NCBI GenBank assembly: GCA_016281815.1
Contig: JAEEJK010000057.1
Coordinates: 1-36,832, forward strand
DNA length: 36,832 bases
DNA from: Prevotella sp.
GTDB lineage: Bacteria; Bacteroidota; Bacteroidia; Bacteroidales; Bacteroidaceae
Direction of reading: 5' to 3'
The notes beneath the pieces are model-generated. The model ran no database searches and had not been told where the DNA came from. It worked only from the letters and a program-made list of their open reading frames with translations. The position numbers and the translations under genes were made by a program. Below, in pieces: positions 22,072 to 29,143 of the stretch (position 1 is the first letter of the stretch; each line of letters begins with the position of its first letter).

Positions 22072-23034
22072 ATGAAAACATTTTTCAATGTAGAAGACCT
22101 TGGTGACCTGCGCGGCGCGCTGGCAGAAGCACAGGAAATCAAGAAAGACCGCTATGCCTTCCAGCATCTGGGCAAAAACAAGACGCTGCTGATGATCTTC
22201 TTCAACAATAGTCTGCGCACCCGTCTGTCGACACAGAAGGCCGCCACCAACTTGGGCATGAACGTCATCGTGCTCGACGTGAACGCTGGCGCCTGGAAAC
22301 TGGAGACCGAGCGCGGTGTCATCATGGACGGCGACAAGAGCGAGCACTTGCTCGAAGCCATCCCCGTCATGGGCAGTTACTGCGACATCATCGCTGTGCG
22401 CTCCTTCGCCGGCCTCACCGACCGCGAGTTCGACTATGCCGAGACCATCGTAGGCCAGTTTGTGCGCTACAGTGGCCGTCCCGTCATCGCCATGGAGACC
22501 GCTACAGTACATCCGCTCCAAGCCTTCGCCGACCTCATCACTATCGAGGAATACAAGCCTGTGGCCCGTCCGAAGGTGGTGCTCACCTGGGCTCCCCACT
22601 GCCGCTCCCTCCCCCAGGCCGTTCCCAACTCTTTCGCCCAGTGGATGAATGCCGCCGATGTCGACCTTGTCGTCACTCATCCCGAAGGCTATGAACTCGA
22701 CCCGAAGTTCGTGGGCAACGCCCGCGTGGAGTACGACCAGCGCAAAGCCCTGGAGGGTGCCCATTTCGTCTATGCGAAAAACTGGAGTTGTCCTGGTGTG
22801 ACCCGTCCTGAGGATTACGGCAAAATCATCAGCCGCGACATGAACTGGACTATCGACACCGAGCACATGTCATGGACAGACAATGGTTATTTCATGCACT
22901 GCCTGCCCGTGCGCCGCGGTCTGATTGTCACCGACGATGTCATCGAGAGCGACCACTCCATCGTCATCCCCGAAGCCGCCAACCGCGAGATATCTGCCCA
23001 GACCATCCTCAAGAGGGTCTTGTCAGAACTATAA
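22072..23034 (+). CDS. argF': N-succinylornithine carbamoyltransferase (SOTCase)
   Basis: 320 residues, aspartate/ornithine carbamoyltransferase fold. Motifs: the carbamoyl-phosphate loop as FFNNSLRTRLSTQKA (about 43-57); LDVNAGAWKLETERGVIMDGDKSEHLLEAIPVM; HPLQAFADLITIEEY; and FMHCLPVRRGLIVTDDVIESDHSIVIPEAANREISAQ. It closely matches, from memory, the Bacteroides fragilis enzyme that carbamoylates N-succinylornithine rather than ornithine. At the residue that sets acyl specificity (Pro90 in B. fragilis, Glu92 in the acetylornithine enzyme of Xanthomonas) it has Ser90 (DGDKSEHL). Ser at this site was reported to give succinylornithine activity in the mutated Xanthomonas enzyme. It forms N-succinylcitrulline, needing a later desuccinylase not in view. 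It is the last gene of the block and ends in a strong terminator. Confidence 0.95.
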   Translation: MKTFFNVEDLGDLRGALAEAQEIKKDRYAFQHLGKNKTLLMIFFNNSLRTRLSTQKAATNLGMNVIVLDVNAGAWKLETERGVIMDGDKSEHLLEAIPVMGSYCDIIAVRSFAGLTDREFDYAETIVGQFVRYSGRPVIAMETATVHPLQAFADLITIEEYKPVARPKVVLTWAPHCRSLPQAVPNSFAQWMNAADVDLVVTHPEGYELDPKFVGNARVEYDQRKALEGAHFVYAKNWSCPGVTRPEDYGKIISRDMNWTIDTEHMSWTDNGYFMHCLPVRRGLIVTDDVIESDHSIVIPEAANREISAQTILKRVLSEL

Positions 23035-23035
23035 T

Positions 23036-23059
23036 ATCTATAGCATCTATAGCATCTAC
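23036..23059 (+). repeat. Short 9-bp tandem repeat after argF'
   Basis: Two full copies of ATCTATAGC (23036-23044, 23045-23053) and a partial third (ATCTAC). It begins two bases after the argF' stop codon and precedes the terminator. Confidence 0.75.
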
Positions 23060-23066
23060 CCCCTTC

Positions 23067-23111
23067 CCGAGAGAAAAGCCTGGCAAAATTTGGCTTTTCT
23101 CTCGGCTTTTT
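23067..23111 (+). terminator. Strong terminator of argF', overlapping the btu promoter
   Basis: Perfect 14-bp stem CCGAGAGAAAAGCC (23067-23080) with GGCTTTTCTCTCGG (23092-23105), an 11-nt loop, then CTTTTTGT. The TTTG promoter element of the next unit (23089-23092) lies at the end of the loop and the first base of the right arm. Confidence 0.9.
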
Positions 23112-23120
23112 GTACTTTTG
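23089..23120 (+). promoter_or_regulatory. Promoter of the B12 (btu) operon
   Basis: TTTG (23089-23092), a 20-bp spacer and TACTTTTG (23113-23120). The predicted start is near 23125, just before the cobalamin riboswitch. Confidence 0.78.
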
Positions 23121-23153
23121 CATGCTATTTGCCACCAGCGGCCATGATGTCCG

Positions 23154-23330
23154 CAGGTGAGGCGGTGGTTCTTTACCAAGATGAAAAGGGAATCGGGTGA
23201 AAATCCCGGACAGTCCCGCTGCTGTAAACTTGTTGTAGGAAAGGCCAAGCAGGCCACTGGTGTACGCCTCTTTGGCGGCTCTGGGAAGGCGGCCTTTCTC
23301 AAGTGAAGTCAGAAGACCTGCCACCGCTGT
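23154..23330 (+). promoter_or_regulatory. Cobalamin riboswitch
   Basis: The conserved core is present in order: P1 arm GGCGGTGG (23161-23168), AAGGGAATCGGGTGAAAATC, CCGGACAGTCCCGCTGCTGTAA, a long variable arm (GGCCAAGCAGGCC, GGCGGC, GGAAGGCGGCC), and the B12 box region GAAGTCAGAAGACCTGCC, closing with CCACCGC (23321-23327) to complete P1. It is expected to bind adenosyl- or another cobalamin and switch off the transporter genes when B12 is plentiful. A hairpin next to the start codon (23341-23361) is the likely expression platform. Confidence 0.93.
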
Positions 23331-23340
23331 TGTATCATCA

Positions 23341-23361
23341 CAGCCTTCGAGGAAAAGGCTG
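23341..23361 (+). promoter_or_regulatory. Start-proximal hairpin of the btuB mRNA
   Basis: CAGCCTT (23341-23347) pairs with AAGGCTG (23355-23361) around a 7-nt loop. The stem ends 4 nt before the ATG at 23366 and has no T-run. This fits translational rather than terminator control by the riboswitch, which is inference. Confidence 0.6.
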
Positions 23362-23365
23362 GTGA

Positions 23366-25429
23366 ATGAATGTAATCATGTTCAACGCTTCTCTTCTTGC
23401 CCATATCATTTCAAAAGGCATACGGATGGCAGGTGTGGCCATTGGTTTGACTGTCAGTCTGTGCGTTTCGGCTCAGACCGACACACCCAAGGACTCTGCC
23501 CGCACCCTCGACAACGTGACCGTGCTGTCGCAGCGCGAGCGCGCCAACGTCATCTCGTCGAAGCCCCTGCAGTCACTCAGCCGGGAGGAACTCACCCAAC
23601 TGGGCCTCCAGGACCTGGCCGACGCGGTAAAGAAGTTCGCTGGCGCACAGGTGAAGGACTACGGCGGCATCGGCGGCATGAAGACGGTGAGCGTGCGCAA
23701 CCTGGGTGCCCATCACACTGCCGTGAGTTACGACGATGTGACCATGAGCAACATCCAGGCAGGGCAGATAGACATCAGCCGGTATACGCTCGACCAAGTG
23801 GAGTCGGTGACCCTCTCCGTGGGCGGCGAGAACCATTGGTTGCAGTCCGCTCGCCACTATGCCTCTGGCGGCGTGCTCAGCATCAAGAGCCAGCGGCAAC
23901 CGGAGGACGGACGGAGGTTGCTCGTAAAAGTGAGGGGCGCCTCTTTTGGATATGTTTCGCCCTCAATAAGATATTGGCAGCCCCTTGATACCGCCACCAC
24001 CCTGTCACTCTGCGGAGCCTTTACCCGGGCCGACGGCATCTACCCCTACACCCTTGTCAACGGCAGAGAGAAGACCCGCGAGCGAAGATTGAATTCCGAC
24101 ATCAACTCCTGGCAGGGGGAGGCCAACCTCTATCACTCATGGGGACAGAACGGACAGATCGACGCGAAGGTTTACTGGTACCGCTCAGAGCGCGGCCTCC
24201 CCGGGTCGGTCATCCTCTACAAGGGCTACGGCAACGAACGACTGTGGGATGAGGACTTCTTCGCCCAGACTGTCTTCACCCGCCAACTCACCCGACAGTT
24301 CACCCTCCGGACACGTTTGAAGTACGCCCATTCCTGGAACAAATACGAAGACAGGGACGTGAAATATCCCGACGGACTGCGCCGTGACGTGGCACGCCAG
24401 AATGAATACTACGCCTCAGCCACCCTGGGATGGCGCCCCACCCACTGGCTCACCGTGGCATTGGCAGAGGATGTCTTTTGGGGCAACCTCCGCAGCAATG
24501 TCACCATCAGCGACAACCTCACCGACCCTCCTTACCCGGAGCGCATCACTTCGCTCACCGCCCTTTCTGCCAACATACAGTGGCAACGGCTGAGGGTCAG
24601 CGCCAACCTTGTGGGCACCTTCGCCCATGAGCATGTGAAGGCGGGCAAGCAACCTGATGACAGGCGCAAACTCTCTCCCACCGTGTCAGCGTCCTACCAG
24701 TTGCTGCCCCATCAGCAACTCTACCTGCGCGCCATGATGAAGAACACGTTCCGCCTGCCCACCTTCAACGACCTCTATTACCTGCGGATGGGCAACACCG
24801 GACTGCGCCCAGAGAACGCCCATGAATGGAACGCCGGCGTGACATGGAGCGGACAACCCATCCCGTGGGTCAAATACCTCTCCGTCACCGTTGATGGATA
24901 CTTCAACCGCGTGACCGACAAAATCGTGGCCTTCCCTTCTACCTACGTGTGGAAAATGGCTAATTTCGGAAAAGTAGACATCCAGGGCATCGACATCACC
25001 CTGGCGACCGAGATTCCCCTGCTTGAGGCACGGAGAGGCCGTGGCATCAGCCTTCTGCTGACAGGCGCATACACCTATCTGAAAGCCACCGACAAGGAGG
25101 AGCGCTCCAACTCCTACGGGAGCCAACTGCCATATACCCCCAAGCAGAGTGGCAATTTGTCTGCCATCCTCCGCACCCCATGGGTCAATGCCGGCTACAG
25201 CATGGTGGCGCAGGGCAAGCGATGGAGCAGCACGCTAACCACCCCTACCTACACCCTCAAAGCCTATCAGGAGCACACCGTCACGCTGTCGAGGGCGTTC
25301 AAGTGGGCGGGATGGGGTCTCGACCTGCAAGCCTCCTTGCACAACCTTACCGACGCCCAGTATGAGATCATCAAATACTATCCCATGCCGGGCCGGTCAT
25401 GGTCGGTCAGCGCCACCCTGCACCTGTGA
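23366..25429 (+). CDS. btuB: TonB-dependent outer-membrane receptor, probable B12 receptor
   Basis: 687 residues. The N-terminus holds a signal peptide, with the likely cut after SLCVSAQ (about residue 37). The ATG at 23366 is used here; a second ATG at 23378 would shorten the leader. A plug domain follows (about 45-170; LSREELTQLGLQDLADAVKKFAGAQVKDYGGIGGMKTVSVRNLGAHHTAVSYDDV). A 22-strand-type barrel with repeated aromatic-rich strands ends in SWSVSATLHL. The SusC-type carboxypeptidase-like N-terminal domain is absent, so it is a classical TonB receptor. The upstream cobalamin riboswitch and downstream btuG-, btuF- and btuC-like genes identify its cargo as cobamides. Energy comes from the TonB-ExbBD system elsewhere. 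Transcription starts near 23125. Confidence 0.92.
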   Translation: MNVIMFNASLLAHIISKGIRMAGVAIGLTVSLCVSAQTDTPKDSARTLDNVTVLSQRERANVISSKPLQSLSREELTQLGLQDLADAVKKFAGAQVKDYGGIGGMKTVSVRNLGAHHTAVSYDDVTMSNIQAGQIDISRYTLDQVESVTLSVGGENHWLQSARHYASGGVLSIKSQRQPEDGRRLLVKVRGASFGYVSPSIRYWQPLDTATTLSLCGAFTRADGIYPYTLVNGREKTRERRLNSDINSWQGEANLYHSWGQNGQIDAKVYWYRSERGLPGSVILYKGYGNERLWDEDFFAQTVFTRQLTRQFTLRTRLKYAHSWNKYEDRDVKYPDGLRRDVARQNEYYASATLGWRPTHWLTVALAEDVFWGNLRSNVTISDNLTDPPYPERITSLTALSANIQWQRLRVSANLVGTFAHEHVKAGKQPDDRRKLSPTVSASYQLLPHQQLYLRAMMKNTFRLPTFNDLYYLRMGNTGLRPENAHEWNAGVTWSGQPIPWVKYLSVTVDGYFNRVTDKIVAFPSTYVWKMANFGKVDIQGIDITLATEIPLLEARRGRGISLLLTGAYTYLKATDKEERSNSYGSQLPYTPKQSGNLSAILRTPWVNAGYSMVAQGKRWSSTLTTPTYTLKAYQEHTVTLSRAFKWAGWGLDLQASLHNLTDAQYEIIKYYPMPGRSWSVSATLHL

Positions 25430-25483
25430 TCATCTGTATCAACACAATTCATCATATCCAACAACAAATTAAAACTAACAAAA

Positions 25484-26563
25484 ATGGAAATCAGAAAATG
25501 GGCCGCAGTCACACTGGGTGTGCTGGCCATCTCAGCAGGATTCACCTCCTGCAGCAGCGACGACGATGAGTGGAACTGGGAAAAAGAGGGTTCGGCCATC
25601 GAAATGAAAGAGACACGCGCATTCATCCTCAACGAAGGATCCATGAACAACAACAATGCCAATCTCACCTATTTCGACTGGGCAACCGATGCCACCTATC
25701 CCAACGACATCTTCATGACGCAAAATCATATCGCACTGGGTGATGTGGCACAGGACATCATCGTGGATGGCGACGACATCTTCATCATCATGTCAGGTTC
25801 GAAACGCATCTACAAACTCAACGGAGTGGGTGTGCGCAAGGCCGACGTGAGCGTCAGCAGCGACCTGGGCGACCCCCGCTACGGCGTGATCGACAACGGC
25901 AACCTCTATGTCACCTGCTATGGTGGCTTCGTGGCCAGGTATGACACCAAGGACCTCAAATTCACAGGCAGCGTGAAAGTGGGCGACAACCCGGAGTACA
26001 TCGTCAAGGAAGGCGGCAAACTCTACTGCACATGCTCAGGATGGGGCAAGGACAACCGTGTGGCTGCCATCGACATCAAGTCATTTGACAAAGCCAACTA
26101 TTTTTCGGTGATGGACAACCCCGACCGCATCATCAGCGTAAACGGAAAACTCTTCGTGCAAGGCTACGGCGCCGACTGGTCGTATCCCTGGGGACTACTC
26201 GACACCGCCAAGGGTACCTTCATCCAACTGGGCAACTGCTCTGCATGGACGGCCTACCGCAACACGCTCTACCTGTGCAACTCTGTGACTGACTGGAGCA
26301 CATACGAGACCACCTCCACCTTCTACACCTACGACGTGAACAGTGGGAAACTCAACGACTCATTCCTGAAGAACGCTCCCCAAAAACTCACCTCCAGTTC
26401 GGTCTACGGCATGAGCGTCAATGAGAAGACGGGCGACATCTATGTGCTGACCACCGACTTCACCACTGCCGGACACCTGTATCACTTCAAGAACGACGGC
26501 ACCTTCCTCAAGGATTTCCCCACCACGGGTGTCAACCCCCGCAAGGTGGTGTTCCTTGACTAA
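25484..26563 (+). CDS. btuG: BtuG-like surface lipoprotein, B12-capturing beta-propeller
   Basis: 359 residues. A lipoprotein signal peptide has Cys23 in GFTSCSSDDDEW; acidic residues after the Cys fit the Bacteroidetes surface-export signal. The rest forms YncE-like beta-propeller blades, with repeats such as AFILNEGS...NANLTYFD, DIIVDGDDIFIIMSGSKRIYKLN, YGVIDNGNLYVTCYGGFVARYDTKDL, YIVKEGGKLYCTCSGWGKDNRVAAIDI and YGMSVNEKTGDIYVLTTDF. In Bacteroides thetaiotaomicron BtuG binds B12 very tightly on top of BtuB and passes it in. Position directly after btuB, under the same riboswitch, supports the same role. The family call is firm (DUF5074/YncE-like); ligand binding is inferred from context. 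Confidence 0.9.
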   Translation: MEIRKWAAVTLGVLAISAGFTSCSSDDDEWNWEKEGSAIEMKETRAFILNEGSMNNNNANLTYFDWATDATYPNDIFMTQNHIALGDVAQDIIVDGDDIFIIMSGSKRIYKLNGVGVRKADVSVSSDLGDPRYGVIDNGNLYVTCYGGFVARYDTKDLKFTGSVKVGDNPEYIVKEGGKLYCTCSGWGKDNRVAAIDIKSFDKANYFSVMDNPDRIISVNGKLFVQGYGADWSYPWGLLDTAKGTFIQLGNCSAWTAYRNTLYLCNSVTDWSTYETTSTFYTYDVNSGKLNDSFLKNAPQKLTSSSVYGMSVNEKTGDIYVLTTDFTTAGHLYHFKNDGTFLKDFPTTGVNPRKVVFLD

Positions 26564-26575
26564 CACCATCACTGC

Positions 26576-27703
26576 ATGATGAGAAGACTGCTTGTCATCC
26601 TGACAGCCACCCTCCTCCTCTGCGCCTGCCGCGGTCGGCAGGGGCAGAGGACGGATGCCGGTGCCACCGACACCCTCGCGCTGCGCCACGCCACCCATCT
26701 GAAGGTCATACACCATGATGGTTTCGACGAGGTGCGGCTCGCGGATCCATGGAATGTGGGCAAGGTGCTGCACACCTATCTGCTGGTGCCTGCCGGACAG
26801 TCCCTGCCCGGTGGTCTGCCCCACGGTACGGTGGTGCGCACTCCGCTGCGGCGGGCCGTGGTGTCCACCAGCGTCCACTGCAGCCTCGTCATCGACATGG
26901 GGCGCAAGACCAGCATCGCCGGTGTCTGCGAACCCCAGTACATCCATATCCCCTACATCAACGAGCGGTTGCGCAGCGGGGAGGTGGCCGACTGCGGCAG
27001 CGGCATGGCACCCAACGTGGAGACCATCATCGACCTCCAGCCTGACGCCATCTTCCTCTCACCGTTCCAGAACAGCGGAGGATATGGCAAAGTGGAGGCC
27101 TTGGGCATTCCTATCATCGAGACTGCCGACTATATGGAGACCTCGGCACTGGGGAGGGCTGAATGGATGCGCTTCTACGGCCTGTTGTTCGGAAGCAGCC
27201 ATGAGGCCGACAGCATCTTCGACAGTGTGGAAAAAGCATATCTCACCCTTCGCCAACAGGCACACCAGGCTACGACGGCCAAATCCATTGTGATGGACAA
27301 ACAGTCGGGAGCGGTGTGGTACGTGCCCGGCGGAAAGAGCACCATCGGCGGAATCATCGCCGATGCCAACATCGGATATCCCTGGCAAAGCGATTCCCAC
27401 AGTGGCAGTCTGCCACTGCCTTTCGAGAGCGTGCTGGAGAAAGGCGGACAAGCCGACCTATGGCTGTTCAGATACAACTCACCGCAACCCATCACAAGTG
27501 CCGCTCTGCTCTCCGAAAACTCCGGATACAAGCAGTTCAAGGCTTTCCAAGAAAAAAACATCTACGGATGCAACACCGCCACCAGCACATTCTATGAGGA
27601 GACTCCTTTCCATCCCCATCTGCTGCTGCGCGACTTCATCTGTATCGCCCACCCCGAACTCGGACTTGGCCAACCCAAGTATTTTCTCCCTGTCAATAAG
27701 TAA
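26576..27703 (+). CDS. btuF: B12 ABC transporter substrate-binding lipoprotein
   Basis: 375 residues. It is a lipoprotein with the Cys of LLLCACRG (about residue 18) as likely anchor. The mature part is a FecB/BtuF-type periplasmic binding protein: VVSTSVHCSLVIDMGRKTSIAGVCEPQYI, then PNVETIIDLQPDAIFLSPFQNSGGYGKVEALGIPIIETADYMETSALGRAEWMRFYG, the long central helix, and VLEKGGQADLWLFRYNSPQPITSAAL. The EALGIP and GRAEWMRFYGLLFG motifs are standard for class III binding proteins. It hands cobamides to the BtuC permease. It starts 13 bp after btuG and ends 24 bp before btuC. The N-terminal 40 residues are longer than enterobacterial BtuF. Confidence 0.9.
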   Translation: MMRRLLVILTATLLLCACRGRQGQRTDAGATDTLALRHATHLKVIHHDGFDEVRLADPWNVGKVLHTYLLVPAGQSLPGGLPHGTVVRTPLRRAVVSTSVHCSLVIDMGRKTSIAGVCEPQYIHIPYINERLRSGEVADCGSGMAPNVETIIDLQPDAIFLSPFQNSGGYGKVEALGIPIIETADYMETSALGRAEWMRFYGLLFGSSHEADSIFDSVEKAYLTLRQQAHQATTAKSIVMDKQSGAVWYVPGGKSTIGGIIADANIGYPWQSDSHSGSLPLPFESVLEKGGQADLWLFRYNSPQPITSAALLSENSGYKQFKAFQEKNIYGCNTATSTFYEETPFHPHLLLRDFICIAHPELGLGQPKYFLPVNK

Positions 27704-27726
27704 ACCCTCACGCATCACCCCTGTCC

Positions 27727-28767
27727 ATGAGTAAATTCTTCCGTTTTGCCCTGTGGATGACGCTACTCATCGCCGTCCTCTTTGCCCTGAGTCTGGTGGT
27801 GGGTGCCGTGAATATCCCCCTTCAGCAGGTGGCACGCATCCTTTTCCTGCCAGAGGCGACGCTTCAGACCGACCCTGCCATCAAACCGTCATGGATCTAT
27901 ATCGTCATCCAGTCACGGTTGCCACAGGCCATCACGGCCATGCTCTGCGGTGCGGCTCTGGCCGCCTGCGGTCTGATGATGCAGACGGCATTCCACAATC
28001 CGCTGGCAGGACCCAGCGTTTTCGGCATCAACAGCGGCGCCTCACTCGGAGTGGCGTTGGTGATGCTCCTTTTCGGGGGAAGCCTCACAGCAGGCAGTTT
28101 CTCACTGACAGGATTCATGGCCGTACTCGCGGCGGCATTCACCGGCGCCATGGCGGTGATGGCCCTCATCCTGCTTTTCTCCACCATGGTGCGCAACAAC
28201 GTCATGCTCCTGATCATCGGTATCATGATCGGTTATCTGGCGGGGTCGGCCATCTCCCTGCTCAATTTCTTCTCCACCGAGCAAGGCGTGCAGTCCTACA
28301 TGATCTGGGGACTGGGCAATTTCGGCGGCGTATCGATGGGACAACTTCCGCTGTTCTCCATCACTGTCATTGCCGGACTGCTGGGAGCCATGGCCTTGTC
28401 GAAGGCTCTCAATGCCCTGCTTTTAGGCGAGCAGTATGCCGAGAACCTCGGGTTCAACGTGCAGCACGTGCGCAACAGCCTGCTGCTGGTCACAGGACTG
28501 CTCACCGCCGTAACCACCGCCTACTGCGGTCCGGTGGTGTTCATCGGAATGGCGGTGCCCCATGTGGCGAGGATGCTGCTCTCCACCGACAACCATCACC
28601 ACCTCATGCCGGCGACCATCCTCACCGGAGCGGCTGTGGCATTGCTCTGCAATGTCATCTGCATGTCGCCCGGAGCACAGGGGGTCATTCCGCTCAATGC
28701 CGTCACTCCCGTCATGGGCGCTCCAGTCATCATCTATGTCATCCTGAAACAAAAGAGAAACTTTTGA
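27727..28767 (+). CDS. btuC: B12 ABC transporter permease, FecCD family
   Basis: 346 residues with about nine to ten membrane helices. FecCD-family motifs: SRLPQAITAMLCGAALAACGLMMQTAFHNPLAGPSVFGINSGASLGVALVML; IGIMIGYLAGSAISLLNFFS; YMIWGLGNFGGVSMGQLP; NALLLGEQYAENLGFNVQHVR (contacts the ATPase); YCGPVVFIGMAVPHVARML; and GVIPLNAVTPVMGAPVIIYVILKQKRNF at the end. It carries cobamides across the inner membrane. The expected ATPase gene, btuD, does not follow. The next 376 bp contain only repeats, and then an unrelated secreted protein. The ATPase must therefore be encoded elsewhere or shared with another system. Confidence 0.92.
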   Translation: MSKFFRFALWMTLLIAVLFALSLVVGAVNIPLQQVARILFLPEATLQTDPAIKPSWIYIVIQSRLPQAITAMLCGAALAACGLMMQTAFHNPLAGPSVFGINSGASLGVALVMLLFGGSLTAGSFSLTGFMAVLAAAFTGAMAVMALILLFSTMVRNNVMLLIIGIMIGYLAGSAISLLNFFSTEQGVQSYMIWGLGNFGGVSMGQLPLFSITVIAGLLGAMALSKALNALLLGEQYAENLGFNVQHVRNSLLLVTGLLTAVTTAYCGPVVFIGMAVPHVARMLLSTDNHHHLMPATILTGAAVALLCNVICMSPGAQGVIPLNAVTPVMGAPVIIYVILKQKRNF

Positions 28768-28771
28768 AGGA

Positions 28772-28855
28772 TGAAGAATGAAGAGTGAAGAATGAAGAGT
28801 GAAGAATGAAGAGTGAAGAATGAAGAGTGAAGAGTGAAGAGTGAAGAGTGAAGAA
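28772..28855 (+). repeat. 7-bp tandem repeat block GAAGARW after btuC
   Basis: Alternating GAAGAAT and GAAGAGT units, about 12 copies, start just after the btuC stop codon. Repeat number is likely to vary between strains. It does not encode protein. Confidence 0.88.
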
Positions 28856-28894
28856 TTATGATTACCCCTGCAAAAATGATGGTGTGAGAGGTAG

Positions 28895-28914
28895 GGACGC
28901 GATGTATCGCGTCC
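28895..28914. repeat. Small palindrome GGACGCGAT-GT-ATCGCGTCC
   Basis: 9-bp perfect arms with a 2-bp centre, between the two heptamer blocks. Flanking GTAGG and CGCC suggest a dispersed intergenic repeat. No T-run follows. Confidence 0.65.
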
Positions 28915-28920
28915 GCCAAC

Positions 28921-29040
28921 CATGAACTATGAACTATGAACCATGAACCATGAACTATGCACTATGAACTATGCACTATGAACCATGAACTATGAACCAT
29001 GAACTATGAACTATGCACTATGAACTATGAACTATGAACT
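28921..29040 (+). repeat. 7-bp tandem repeat block YATGAAC
   Basis: About 17 copies of CATGAAC, TATGAAC or TATGCAC with an exact 7-bp period. Together with the block at 28772 it fills a spacer of about 375 bp (28768-29143) without genes. Confidence 0.9.
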
Positions 29041-29099
29041 AAATGAGTCCATTTTTTAAAAAAAATTAGAAATTTGTTCTCTTTTTTGTTATTTTTGGT

Positions 29100-29107
29100 T
29101 ATCTTTG
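29100..29107 (+). promoter_or_regulatory. -7 box of the Omp28-like gene
   Basis: TATCTTTG, 37 bp before the ATG at 29144. TTTG (29073-29076) is 23 bp upstream, slightly long. The region before it is A/T-rich. Confidence 0.65.
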
Positions 29108-29143
29108 CCTTCTCTACTGCTAACCAAAATAACTATTGTTCAG

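Noticed and set aside
28772..29040. Possible CRISPR array
   Set aside because: The repeats are 7 bp with no unique spacers, no cas genes are present, and the structure is a simple tandem repeat.
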